From contig JBOFLF010000061.1 of NCBI GenBank assembly GCA_051657715.1, positions 18,532-82,531 of the forward strand: DNA of 64,000 nt, written 5' to 3'. The notes beneath the pieces are model-generated. The model was not told the origin of the DNA, ran no database searches, and worked only from the letters and a program-made list of their open reading frames with translations. Within the stretch, counting starts at the first letter, position 1. Each line of letters opens with the position of its first letter. This stretch comes from JBOFBH01 sp051657715 (lineage in GTDB: Bacteria > Actinomycetota > Actinomycetes > Actinomycetales > Angustibacteraceae). Shown here in pieces: positions 25,553 through 34,470 of the stretch. The translations under genes were made by a program, and so were the position numbers.

Positions 25553-25588
25553 GAGCGATGCCCGCGCCCCAGCCCGCGGGCATCGCTC
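25553..25588. terminator. Bidirectional hairpin terminator
   Basis: A 14-bp perfect stem, GAGCGATGCCCGCG (25553-25566) with its complement (25575-25588), and an 8-nt loop lie between the convergent HtrA and metzincin genes. It can end transcripts from both sides. Confidence 0.8.
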
Positions 25589-25609
25589 CTCACCGGACCG
25601 CTGCCCGGG

Positions 25610-27598
25610 CTACGGACGACTCGGGGCGCTCATCCCCCAGGCCGTCCGAGACAACGTGTCCTGGAGTCCGATGGCGACACCACCGAGGGCGTTGCTCTCC
25701 AGTAGGTCGTCCTCACCCAGGTCGACGTCGCTGTCGTCCTCGGTTCCCCCCACACCGTCCGGCCCGACGCCGAAGAACAGCGCTTGATTGGCCCCGCCGG
25801 CGTCCATGATGTCCGCCTGGTCGTTCAGGTTCTCGGTGTGCCAGTTGCCGACCAGGTGACCGACCTCGTGCGAGACCACCGCCGCCAACGCCCGGCCGAC
25901 GAACGCGACCCGGTCGCTGTCCTTCGTGAGGTAGGTGTTGAGGGAGTAGGGGGCTGTGGTCCGGCTCCCGGGCTCGCTGAGCGCGTCCAACAGCACCAGA
26001 GCCTGGTCCTCGCGGTCGAAGTTGCCAGGGTCGATGAACTGGGCGACACCGATCGTGTCGATCTCGGCCTGGGCGATCGTGCCGCCGACGATGACCCTGC
26101 TGACCCCGGGGCGACCGCTGATGTCGGGCCCGTCGGCGCTGGTGGACACCGCCACCGAGACGTGGTCGCTGATCCCGGACGCCTCGAGGTCGCGGCGCAG
26201 GTTCTCCTGCACGCCCCGTCTCATCTCCGCGACGACTGCCGCCTCGTCCGCGGCGGTCAGCCCCCACCGGCCCAAGAACGACCGCAGCGGCGACAACGTG
26301 CGGATCTGCGGTGCACCACCCCAGATGCTCGGGTTCACCCGCTGACCGTCGACGTCAAGGTAGATCCGCTGGGTGCGGGGCCGACCCGGACCGCCATGCG
26401 GATACACCTCCACGGTCAGCGTGTACGGCCGAGCCCGCCCCTCGTCGCCGACATCGATCACCGAGCGGTCCATGACCTGGACGTAGTAGGTGCCCGAGGT
26501 GCGCGCCACCAGCTCGGTCGCGGCGGAGAAGTCCGTCCCACCCGGCAGCGGCGAGTCCGTCGGATACAGGTCCGTCGCGAAGGCGGACACCGAACCGCTG
26601 CGCAACGTGCCACCCGGGTCGGACAACCCGACGTAGCCACCGCCGGAGTCGGTCGCCGCGCCGAGTACGTCACCGGCGTTCAGGCGCACCGCGTACACGT
26701 CGCGATCAGCGGCCCCCACGGTGACCACCAGGTCGTAGCCACCGCTGGGGGTCTGCCACCCCGTGCCCGACTCCGCAGAACCTGGCCACACCGCCAGGTG
26801 GTAAACCCCGGATCGGGGGACCGTGAACACCATCGCCTGCGACCGCGCGTCGTCCTCGACGTACGGGACCAGGCTGGCCTTCTCCTCGGTGTCCTGATAC
26901 GGGATCAGGCGAGGAATCAGATCACCGGATCGCCGGGTGACCCGCGCGCGCACCTCGTCACCGGCGTTCAGCCGCATGCGGTAGAAGTCGGTGTCCAGCC
27001 GAGAGCCGGCCGGCGTCGGATCGATCGTCCCGCTGACCCGAAAGCCACGCCGCCGCACGGACATCCCGGTGTCCCGCGCCTGCGCCAGCGTGTTGTCCGG
27101 CGTGGTGGTCGGCGGGATCCGGTCTACCTGCGCGGCGTCCGGCTGCGCGGTCACCCCCAGCGCCCCGCTGACCGTCGCTCTCGGGTTCGCATCGGCACCG
27201 AAGGACGGGATCGGCTGGGCGGCGGCCAGGGTGTCGTTCGAGCCGCGCTGCTCCGGTGGCTCGTCCTCGGTGATCGCGGACGGCGCTGAGGCTGGCGCCA
27301 GGCGGGCCGCAGCCGCCCGACGCCCTGCCCGACGCTGCTCGGCCCGGTCATGAAGTGCCGCACGGCACCTCGCTGCGTCACCGGCGTCGCGCTCGTGGGG
27401 CGCGTGCTGCTCACCATGCCGGGTCCAGGACAGCCACGGCAGCACCCGGCACGTGGCGCCGTCGCTCGTCGTCGCGCTCGGGTTCTGGACCGGCGACGCA
27501 CCGACCGCCGCAGCTGACCCAGCACCGAGCGCTACGGCCACGCCTGCCGTCACCAGGACCGTCCACAGCCGCCGATCGGCTGGTCTTTGTCCGTTCAT
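25610..27598 (-). CDS. Secreted metzincin-like zinc metalloprotease
   Basis: A 662-residue protein. The ATG at 27598 has AGGAG 9 nt upstream; the GTG at 27607 would overlap that site. A signal peptide ends near residue 38 (VGASPVQ). After an Arg/Ala-rich pro-like region come two beta-rich segments similar to bacterial pre-peptidase domains (FYRMRLNAGDEVRARV and VYAVRLNAGDVLGAAT). Near residue 573 HEVGHLVGNWH gives the zinc site HExxHxxGxxH, with Glu as the base. ADIMDAGG 20 residues later is a fitting Met-turn. The substrate is unknown. It is divergent from the sigma-factor operon with a 253-bp gap. Confidence 0.88.
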   Translation of the reverse strand: MNGQRPADRRLWTVLVTAGVAVALGAGSAAAVGASPVQNPSATTSDGATCRVLPWLSWTRHGEQHAPHERDAGDAARCRAALHDRAEQRRAGRRAAAARLAPASAPSAITEDEPPEQRGSNDTLAAAQPIPSFGADANPRATVSGALGVTAQPDAAQVDRIPPTTTPDNTLAQARDTGMSVRRRGFRVSGTIDPTPAGSRLDTDFYRMRLNAGDEVRARVTRRSGDLIPRLIPYQDTEEKASLVPYVEDDARSQAMVFTVPRSGVYHLAVWPGSAESGTGWQTPSGGYDLVVTVGAADRDVYAVRLNAGDVLGAATDSGGGYVGLSDPGGTLRSGSVSAFATDLYPTDSPLPGGTDFSAATELVARTSGTYYVQVMDRSVIDVGDEGRARPYTLTVEVYPHGGPGRPRTQRIYLDVDGQRVNPSIWGGAPQIRTLSPLRSFLGRWGLTAADEAAVVAEMRRGVQENLRRDLEASGISDHVSVAVSTSADGPDISGRPGVSRVIVGGTIAQAEIDTIGVAQFIDPGNFDREDQALVLLDALSEPGSRTTAPYSLNTYLTKDSDRVAFVGRALAAVVSHEVGHLVGNWHTENLNDQADIMDAGGANQALFFGVGPDGVGGTEDDSDVDLGEDDLLESNALGGVAIGLQDTLSRTAWGMSAPSRP

Positions 27599-27851
27599 CG
27601 TGTCCACTCCTGCTCACTCACGGGCCCGTCATCGTCGGCCCCGATCCCTGACGGATGCGTTCGACCCGCCACCCCACCGATAGGCGGGTCACGGTGCTCA
27701 TGACGTCGTGGCCCCGCGGATGGTTGTCGGGAACGGCTGGGTTTCTCCTCGCGGCGCGAGGTGGGGGCCGACCAGCCCGCTCCCCCGCCCAGCTGTCGCA
27801 GCTCGCTCGTTAGGGTTGGCCGCGGATCAGCGGACGACGGAGGGCGAGCCG

Positions 27852-28448
27852 ATGGAGGTGTTGCCCGAACGTCCCGCCCACGATGACGGGGGCCGGCCCT
27901 CGACGAGCTGGAGCGACGACGACTTCGCCGGCTTCGTCAGGAACCGGTGGGGTGCGTTGTACCGCACGGCGTACATGCTCACCGGGGAGCCCGCCGCCGC
28001 CGAGGACCTGGTCCAGACAGCGCTGGCCAAAGCATTCGCGGCCCGGTGGCGCATCCGCAATCCCGAGGCGGTCGAGGGATACGTCCGACGCACGATGGTG
28101 ACCACGCACACCTCGTGGTGGCGCCGTCACCGGGGCCGCGAGGCAGCGGACGAGGTGCCCGAACACCTCGACGTCGGCGGCGGCGACGCCTTCGACGGCG
28201 TGCTGTCCCGCAGCACCCTGTGGCCCCTCCTGAGCCGGTTGTCCCGAGGGCAGCGCACGGCGGTCGTGCTGCGGTTCTTCGAGGACCTCACCGAGGCACA
28301 GACCGCGCACCTCATGGGCTGCAGCGTGGGCACGGTCAAGAGCCAGACCCATCGAGCGCTGTCCGCGCTACGAGCAGCGCTGACCGAGCTCGGTGAGGAA
28401 CCAGCGGGCCTGGACGCTCAGAAAACCGTGTCAAGGGGTGGCTCATGA
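27852..28448 (+). CDS. SigE-family extracytoplasmic-function sigma factor
   Basis: A 198-residue sigma factor from the ATG at 27852, 7 nt after GGAGGG. Region 2 is visible as FAGFVRNRWGALYRTAYMLT with GEPAAAEDLVQTALAKAF. Region 4 is RLSRGQRTAVVLRFFEDLTE with the helix-turn-helix GCSVGTVKSQTHRAL. This matches the SigE subfamily common in Streptomyces and relatives. The stop overlaps the next start as ATGA, so the partner membrane protein is co-translated. The signal and regulon are unknown. Confidence 0.93.
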   Translation: MEVLPERPAHDDGGRPSTSWSDDDFAGFVRNRWGALYRTAYMLTGEPAAAEDLVQTALAKAFAARWRIRNPEAVEGYVRRTMVTTHTSWWRRHRGREAADEVPEHLDVGGGDAFDGVLSRSTLWPLLSRLSRGQRTAVVLRFFEDLTEAQTAHLMGCSVGTVKSQTHRALSALRAALTELGEEPAGLDAQKTVSRGGS

Positions 28449-29248
28449 ACCCTCTCGAGGACCAGCTCCGTCACGAGCTGCAGGCGCTGGAACAGCACCT
28501 GCCGACTCCGCCGCCACCGGTCGAGACGGTGTTGGCGCGCGGCCGAGCAGCACGGCGTCGACGGCGGGCCGGCCTCGGCGTCGCGGCCGTGGCGATGGCG
28601 GGCGCGGCTGCGCTGGGACCGACACTGCTCACCGGTGGACCCGACCCCGACGAACCGACCGTGGTCGCGGGCCGCCCGATCGCCGCCGCCGCGGCGGCCG
28701 ACCTCATGCGGTCGCTCGGCTCGCTGCGCGGCGACCCCTACGCGGCCTGGGAGTGGAACGACTCGTCGGGGCGCGGCGTGCTGCTGGCTACCCGCCAGGT
28801 GGACCAGGAGTCCGCCGGGGTCCCCCTCAACGGGGTGCTGCGGGTGTACCAGGCCACCGGGCTTGGCGCCGGTGGCGGGCGCGTCAGCACCGTGCTGGAG
28901 GCGACGAACTCATCACCCGCCCAACCGGCGCCGTGCACGCTCGACGGCGGCCTGGGGTTCGTGGACGGTTCCACCACCATCACCGACGTCGACAGGGATG
29001 GCGTGGCGGAGGTGACGATCGGCTGGTGGAACAGCTGCGCGGGCGACATCGCACCCGCCCAGGTGCACCTGCTGACGCTGGAGGGTGACCAGCGGTACGA
29101 GCTGACCGGAGAAGCGGAGTTCCCGCGACCCCCGCAGTCCAGGAGCACCGACCCGGCGCCGGTGGGAACACCGTCCGCTCAACCCTCGTCCTGGCCGCCC
29201 GCGCTCCGACGCGAAGCGCTTGCCCTGTACGACCGCCTGTACCGCTGA
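28445..29248 (+). CDS. Membrane protein coupled to SigE-family sigma factor
   Basis: A 267-residue protein overlapping the sigma gene by 4 bp. It has a short cytosolic start (MNPLEDQLRHELQALEQHL), an Arg-rich stop-transfer (RAARRRRRAGLGVAAVAMAG) and an extracytoplasmic domain of about 200 residues without a known family. Two Cys (APCTLDGG and WNSCAGD) could form a disulfide. The topology suits an anti-sigma or sensor role, but no zinc-binding motif of the usual anti-sigma type is present. The role is inferred from coupling. Confidence 0.7.
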   Translation: MNPLEDQLRHELQALEQHLPTPPPPVETVLARGRAARRRRRAGLGVAAVAMAGAAALGPTLLTGGPDPDEPTVVAGRPIAAAAAADLMRSLGSLRGDPYAAWEWNDSSGRGVLLATRQVDQESAGVPLNGVLRVYQATGLGAGGGRVSTVLEATNSSPAQPAPCTLDGGLGFVDGSTTITDVDRDGVAEVTIGWWNSCAGDIAPAQVHLLTLEGDQRYELTGEAEFPRPPQSRSTDPAPVGTPSAQPSSWPPALRREALALYDRLYR

Positions 29249-29389
29249 CCGTGGGCGGTCGTGGGTCGACTGCCTTCATCCAACGCCGCAGACTTCTGCG
29301 GGCGCAGAGCTTCCGCCGATGTCACCCGGCGCCACCATGCGAATCCTGCACCCCGTGCTCGTGCCATGCACCGCACCACTGCACGTTGA

Positions 29390-29953
29390 TCAGAAGTCGA
29401 CCGTCGGGGCCGCCCGCTGTCCCTGCGGCGCCTCATAGAACCGACGGACCCCGACCCCGGCGATACCGCTGAAGAACATCCACGGCACGGTGCGCACCAA
29501 CGTGTTCAACGAGGAGACGGCGTCGTTGTAGTACTGGCGGGCGAAGGCCAGCTGCCCCTCGGTCTCCGCCAGCTGTCGCTGCAGCTCCTGGAAGTTCGCG
29601 CTGGCCTTCAAGTCCGGGTAGGCCTCGGCGACCGCGTTGACCCGGACCATCGCCTGCTCCAGCCGGGCATCGGCGCGGGCCTTCTCCTCGACGTCGGTGC
29701 CAGCGGTCGCGGCCTGCACGCCGGCCCGGGCCGCGGTGACCTCGTCGAAGACCCCTCGCTCGTGGGCGGCGTACCCCTTGACCGTCTCCACCAGGTTGGG
29801 GATCAGGTCTGAGCGTCGGGTCAGCTGGACGTCGATCCCGCCGAGCGCCTCCTGGGCACCGATGTCGGCGGTCCGCAGCCGGTTGAACCCCACGACCCCG
29901 AGCCCCAGCAGCAGGACCACCAGGCCCACGATCACCAGCAACACGATCACCAC
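29390..29953 (-). CDS. LemA family protein
   Basis: A 187-residue protein from the GTG at 29953 with AGGAGG just upstream. One membrane helix at residues 2-22 is followed by the LemA four-helix region: NRLRTADIGAQEALGGIDVQ, RSDLIPNLVETVKGYA, then AYPDLKASANFQELQ. LemA proteins are of uncertain function and commonly sit next to DUF2207 or TPM-domain membrane proteins. Here DUF2207 lies 112 bp upstream on the same strand. Confidence 0.93.
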   Translation of the reverse strand: MVIVLLVIVGLVVLLLGLGVVGFNRLRTADIGAQEALGGIDVQLTRRSDLIPNLVETVKGYAAHERGVFDEVTAARAGVQAATAGTDVEEKARADARLEQAMVRVNAVAEAYPDLKASANFQELQRQLAETEGQLAFARQYYNDAVSSLNTLVRTVPWMFFSGIAGVGVRRFYEAPQGQRAAPTVDF

Positions 29954-30065
29954 AACGTCCTCCTTCTGACCACGCCCGGCCGGGCGCTCGACGAACCGAC
30001 CCTGGCACGCCTCAGCCTCGCCACGTGCCCATCATGACGCTTGCGCCCTCGACCTCGACCGCTGC

Positions 30066-31820
30066 TTACCAAGAGCCGCCACCGCCACCGCCGCCACCGC
30101 CACCGCCCGAGAAGCCGCCGCCACTACCGCCAGACGACGACTGCTGGGTGGCCTGGTAGGACGAGATGGCCCCCGACACGCTGCTGGAGAAGTCGCCGAC
30201 CAGGCCGTGCACGCCTCCGGCACCCCCCACCAGACCGTACCCACCGACGTACGACGGGACCGGAGGTTCGGCACCGGTCTCGATGCGGAACTTCTCCGCC
30301 CACGCCGCCGCGCAATCGAAGGCCACCGCCCACGGCAGGTAGGCGGTGTAGAGCTGCTCACGACCGGCGAAGTCGAACCGGGCCACGCTCGACGGGGTGG
30401 ACAGCACCCGCCGGAAGCCGCCGATGCGAGACCACATGTTCCGCCCGATGAACGTACGCCGGGTGCTCGCGCCTGGGGCCAGCACCTCGATACCGCCGAT
30501 CGCGAACAGCCCCGGCACCGCGGCCAGCACGCTCATCCCCAGCGGGTTCGCGAAGCACAGCACGACGGTGGCGACGACCGCTCCGACCACCAGCACCCCA
30601 CCGAAGCTGCCCGGCCCGGCCGTGGTGAGCAGCCCGGCCTGGCGCGCCCAGACCCGGGTGGTGTCCTGCGCGGACTCGATCCTCGACGCCAGCACCTTGC
30701 CGGTCTGCGGGTCGTCCCGGTCGACGACGAACGCGGTTCCCGGGCCGGCGAGCAACCCGGCCACCCGGCCTGTCACCTCGTCCAAACCTGCCCAGCCTGA
30801 CTCACCGACACGGTCGGTGATCGTCCAACCGCTGGCGGACCGCTCCAGGGTGACGGCACCGCGCTCGGCCGCGTGCATCACCGACGCGACGAACGCGTTC
30901 CGGTCGGTCCGCTCGGTCAGCAGGTACGCCGCCTGGGCCGGCCCGATGCCGTCGGGCGGGGCGTACTGCAGCGGGAACCGCGGCCGGCTCTCCCGGGTGC
31001 TGCGGCTCAGCAGCCACCCGAGCGCGCCGGCGCCGAGCGCGAGCAGCACCATCAGCGCCAACGCCCAGGGCCGGGTCCCCAGCACCGGGTCGAGCCGCTG
31101 CGACCACGGCACCTGGGCCGACGACGATGGCACCCCCAGATCGGCGCTCACGGTCACCGGAGTCCGGGGCGGCAGCGGGCCGGTGCTGATCCGCAGTTGG
31201 GCGGTGCCGGCGCCGTCCGCCTGACAACCACCGCTGGCGCCGACTCCGACGGCGCACCGCACCTGACCTGCCGGCGCCGGCAACCGCACCGTCAGCGAGC
31301 TCGACCGGATCGGTTGCTGCCACCCGCCCGGCACCAGGTTCCAGTAGAAGCGGGCGGAGGCATCGCCGTCGGCCGACCTGTCGCTGGGTGGGCTGAGCAC
31401 GCCCTCCAGGTGATAGCGGATCTCGTAACGGTGGGTGCCGGGGGTCAGCGTCCGGTCGGGCGAGCCGATCCGGATGACCCGGTAGCGACCGTCCCCCTCG
31501 CGTGAGCTCTGGATGGGCTCCGGTTGGCCGTCGCGCAGCACCGCGACGCCGAGCGGCACCCGCCGCGCGTGCGGATCGGCGGCATCCCGGGTGTCGAAGA
31601 ACCGGAAGATGCCGTGCTTGCCGGTGACCGGGAAGTCGACGTCGAGCTGCTCCACCACGTCGAGCCGGCCATCGCGGGACACCGTGAACGAGGCGTCGTA
31701 GCGGGAGATGGTGGTGTCCTCCGGTTGCGCGTCGGCCTGATCACCCGACCCCACGACGGAGGCGGCTATCCCGACGGCCAACAAACCGAGGAGAACGACG
31801 CGCAGCAACCAGCGGATCAC
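30066..31820 (-). CDS. DUF2207 membrane protein
   Basis: A 584-residue protein with a signal peptide (MIRWLLRVVLLGLLAVGIAA). The extracytoplasmic DUF2207 domain follows (ISRYDASFTVSRDGRLDVVE, then GKHGIFRFF), with a helix near residue 250. A cytosolic part contains a winged-helix-like AYLLTERTDRNAFVASVMH, and a pair of helices lies near 400-440. The tail ends in Ser/Gly repeats (SGGSGGGFSGGG and GGSW), typical of this family. It is upstream of lemA in the same orientation; the pair is often co-inherited and its job is unknown. Confidence 0.9.
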   Translation of the reverse strand: MIRWLLRVVLLGLLAVGIAASVVGSGDQADAQPEDTTISRYDASFTVSRDGRLDVVEQLDVDFPVTGKHGIFRFFDTRDAADPHARRVPLGVAVLRDGQPEPIQSSREGDGRYRVIRIGSPDRTLTPGTHRYEIRYHLEGVLSPPSDRSADGDASARFYWNLVPGGWQQPIRSSSLTVRLPAPAGQVRCAVGVGASGGCQADGAGTAQLRISTGPLPPRTPVTVSADLGVPSSSAQVPWSQRLDPVLGTRPWALALMVLLALGAGALGWLLSRSTRESRPRFPLQYAPPDGIGPAQAAYLLTERTDRNAFVASVMHAAERGAVTLERSASGWTITDRVGESGWAGLDEVTGRVAGLLAGPGTAFVVDRDDPQTGKVLASRIESAQDTTRVWARQAGLLTTAGPGSFGGVLVVGAVVATVVLCFANPLGMSVLAAVPGLFAIGGIEVLAPGASTRRTFIGRNMWSRIGGFRRVLSTPSSVARFDFAGREQLYTAYLPWAVAFDCAAAWAEKFRIETGAEPPVPSYVGGYGLVGGAGGVHGLVGDFSSSVSGAISSYQATQQSSSGGSGGGFSGGGGGGGGGGGSW

Positions 31821-31950
31821 GTGCGGATCCTAGTGCCGCGCGCCGGACGTCTCCTGGGGCTCAGGCACCGCCGGTCGCATCACCCACCGCGCGGCACCAG
31901 GCCTGGCAGTGGCTCCCGCAGAGGTCGCACCGCTGTGGTAGGCAGGCTCG

Positions 31951-32907
31951 GTGACGACAGCGGCCCGCCCCGCCGACCCCCCCACCGTGATGGACGTCCA
32001 GGCAGCCCGGTCCGCGCTGGCCGGGCACGTCCGCCGGACACCGGTGGTGACGGTGGAGCTTCCGAGCTCGGCCGGCGCTGTGCCGCTGACGCTCAAGCTG
32101 GAGTCGTTGCAGGTGACCGGCTCGTTCAAGCCTCGCGGGGCGGTGACGTCGCTGCTGGAGCTGCAGGCCCCTGAGGTGGTGGCGTGCTCCGGCGGCAACC
32201 ACGGCCTGGCCGTAGCGTGGGCCGCGCACCGGCTCGGTCGGCGAGCCACGGTGGTGGTGCCCACCTCGGCCGCCGCGACCAAGGTGACCGCGATGCGGGA
32301 GCTGGGAGCGCACGTCATCCAGACCGGCGATGTGCCGGCGGAGGCTTTCGAGGTCGCCGAGCAGGTGGTTGCCGACCATGGGTGGCCGCTGGTGCACCCG
32401 TACGACCAACCGGCGACGATCGCCGGTCAGGGAACGCTGGGCCTGGAGCTGGCCGACGACGCCCCGGACGTCACCCACTGGCTGATCGCGGTCGGCGGGG
32501 GCGGTCTCGCTGCTGGCGTCGCCCTCGCCTTGACCGCGGCACCAGGAGAGCAGCGGGCGGTGATCCCGGTAGAACCGCAGGGGTGCCCGTCGTTGCACGA
32601 GGCGCAACATGCTGGACGTCCGGTCCCGACTCAGGCGGAGGGCATCGCGCGGACCAGCTTGGGGCCACCCAGCATCGGCGACCTGCCCTGGCTGCTGCTT
32701 CGGGAACGAGTCGGCCCGTGCGTCCTGGTGAGCGACGCCGACATCGCGACCGCTCAGCAGTGGCTGTGGCGCCACGTGCGGGTGGCCACCGAGCCGGGCG
32801 GCGCGACCGCGCTGGCCGGCCTGCTCGCCGGGCGCTGGGCACCGCCCCCGGGAGCCACGGTGGGGGTGGTGGTGTGCGGGGGCAACACCGACGCCCTGCC
32901 GCCGTGA
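31951..32907 (+). CDS. Threonine/serine dehydratase-like PLP enzyme
   Basis: A 318-residue fold-type II PLP enzyme from the GTG at 31951. The PLP Lys lies in TGSFKPRGA near residue 55. The substrate loop is SGGNHGLAVA, the phosphate-binding glycine loop VGGGGLAAG lies near 187, and VVCGGNTD is at the C-terminus. It is shorter than IlvA because it has no regulatory ACT domain, like the catabolic or serine/threonine dehydratase group. The product would be 2-oxobutanoate or pyruvate plus ammonia. The exact substrate (threonine, serine or hydroxyaspartate) is not decided by sequence. Confidence 0.85.
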   Translation: MTTAARPADPPTVMDVQAARSALAGHVRRTPVVTVELPSSAGAVPLTLKLESLQVTGSFKPRGAVTSLLELQAPEVVACSGGNHGLAVAWAAHRLGRRATVVVPTSAAATKVTAMRELGAHVIQTGDVPAEAFEVAEQVVADHGWPLVHPYDQPATIAGQGTLGLELADDAPDVTHWLIAVGGGGLAAGVALALTAAPGEQRAVIPVEPQGCPSLHEAQHAGRPVPTQAEGIARTSLGPPSIGDLPWLLLRERVGPCVLVSDADIATAQQWLWRHVRVATEPGGATALAGLLAGRWAPPPGATVGVVVCGGNTDALPP

Positions 32908-32940
32908 GCTGACCAAGGGCAGTGGCTCGCGAGCTAGCCG

Positions 32941-33540
32941 CTACTGGGGAACGCCGAGGTCGATCGTCCAATAGGTGCCGTGCGGGCTGCCGGACAACGT
33001 CCACACTCCGACACCGATATCCCGCCAGTCGCAGCTCCTGATCCGCTCTCGGTACTCGAAGCTGGCCCATAGCGCGTTGAACGCGTCACTGGCTGCGCCC
33101 TGGCCGGCGGTCACCATCTCCTTGGCTTTGGCGTAGCGGTAACCGGCGTCATGCATCCGCTGCTCGCCGCTGCGACCGTCCAGTCCACGGTTCGCCACGT
33201 AGCCGTAGTTGGCCATCTCCCTGCTGTGCCCGATCGCCGTCCCGGCAAGCAGCGAGTTGTACGTCACCGCCGAGCAGCCGACCGCGGCACGCTTGGCGTT
33301 GATCAGCCCGATGAGGTCGTTGGCGATCGCGGCGTTGGACGACCCAGCGGTACGCGCAGGAGCAGGCTTCCTCGTCGAGGACGATCCGCCACTCGAAGAC
33401 GACCCACCCGCGGACGACCCGCCGCCGGATGAGGATCCACCACCAGAAGACGACCCACCACCCGCGGAACCGTTGTAGCCCGCTCCTGACCCTTCACGGG
33501 CTGGGCAACCTCGGTGGAACAGCGGCGCAGATCCGGCTAC
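32941..33540 (-). pseudogene. CAP-domain protein lacking its start and signal peptide
   Basis: A frame with a complete CAP (SCP/PR-1-like) domain: LINAKRAAVGCSAVTYNSL, GHSREMANYGY, GYRYAKAKEMV, RSCDWRDIGVGVW and YWTIDLG. Before it lies a Gly/Ser linker (GSSSGGGSS). Between the stop of the upstream CAP gene and this linker no ATG, GTG or TTG occurs in frame. No lipobox is present, unlike its three relatives in the window. Extending upstream would read out of frame through the neighbour. It is most likely a 5'-truncated duplicate, unless a CTG near 33530 is used. The second CAP His is missing (VANRG). Confidence 0.6.
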
Positions 33541-33542
33541 CG

Positions 33543-34394
33543 CTACGCCGGAGTCCCCATGTCGAGCGTCCAGTAGTAGCCGAACCTGCTGTCCGGATCC
33601 CGCCACATCCCGACACCGGCCTCGGTGTACTGGCAACTGAGCATTCGCGTGCGGTACTCGGTGCTCTGCAGCCATGCCGCAAGCACCTGCGCCGCCGTCG
33701 TCTGACTGGCCGCAACCATCTCTTTCGCCAGCACATACCGGTAGCCCGCGTCGTACATGCGTTGTTTCCCGCTGCGACCATCTGGCGCGTGGTTGGACAG
33801 GTAATCCTGCTCCGCCATGTCTCGGCTGTGTAGTTCGGCGACACCGGCGAGCAGGGTGTTGCGGCGTAATGCAGGGCAGCCTGCCGACGCACGTTCGCCG
33901 TTGAGCAGCTGCAGGAACTCGGCCTCGACGGCGGCATCGGACGACCCCGTCACCTGCCGTGTGGGCTTCACGACAGGCTTCGGCCTGGTGCTGGATTGCT
34001 GCCCGTTCGATGACGCGCTAGACCCACTCGGTAGCGCACGAGGCCGATCTGGCGACGCACTCACCACGTCTGGCGAGCCAATGAGCCCTCCACCCGACAG
34101 ACCTGGATCTGAATCAGCCTCAGGTCGAGGCTTTGGGGAGGTCGCTGCGCCATCTCCACCGGAGCCAGACGTAGAAGGCTGAGAACCAAGGCCACCGGGA
34201 TCCGGCTTGGTGACAATCTCGGCACCCGGGGTAGCCGCTGCCGCTGGCTTCAAGTCCATCATGCCAACGCTCTGCCCCACCGAGCCGTCTGACTCGGCGC
34301 ACCCCGCAATGGTCAACGCACTGAAAAGGCTGACCACCACGACTCCGACGAGCAATGGGCGTCGACGTCGGCCATCGCGGAAATCCTCGCTCAT
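33543..34394 (-). CDS. CAP-domain lipoprotein
   Basis: A 283-residue protein with a twin-Arg-like charged start (DGRRRRPLLVG) and the lipobox TIAGC at about residue 32, so it should be lipid-anchored. After a Ser/Gly/Pro linker the CAP domain runs from about residue 155: LLNGERASAGCPALRRNTLL, HSRDMAEQDYLSNHAPDG, AKEMVAAS, then LSCQYTEAGVGMW. It keeps both His residues and the Glu of the CAP cavity. Bacterial CAP lipoproteins are cell-surface proteins of unclear biochemical function. A tandem headless copy follows downstream. Confidence 0.88.
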   Translation of the reverse strand: MSEDFRDGRRRRPLLVGVVVVSLFSALTIAGCAESDGSVGQSVGMMDLKPAAAATPGAEIVTKPDPGGLGSQPSTSGSGGDGAATSPKPRPEADSDPGLSGGGLIGSPDVVSASPDRPRALPSGSSASSNGQQSSTRPKPVVKPTRQVTGSSDAAVEAEFLQLLNGERASAGCPALRRNTLLAGVAELHSRDMAEQDYLSNHAPDGRSGKQRMYDAGYRYVLAKEMVAASQTTAAQVLAAWLQSTEYRTRMLSCQYTEAGVGMWRDPDSRFGYYWTLDMGTPA

Positions 34395-34470
34395 ATGCAG
34401 AAAGTAGCCATCGCCGACACCGTGAGCCAGGGCCGAAATAACCAGTCACTGGCCCTTCGACGGCTCGGTA

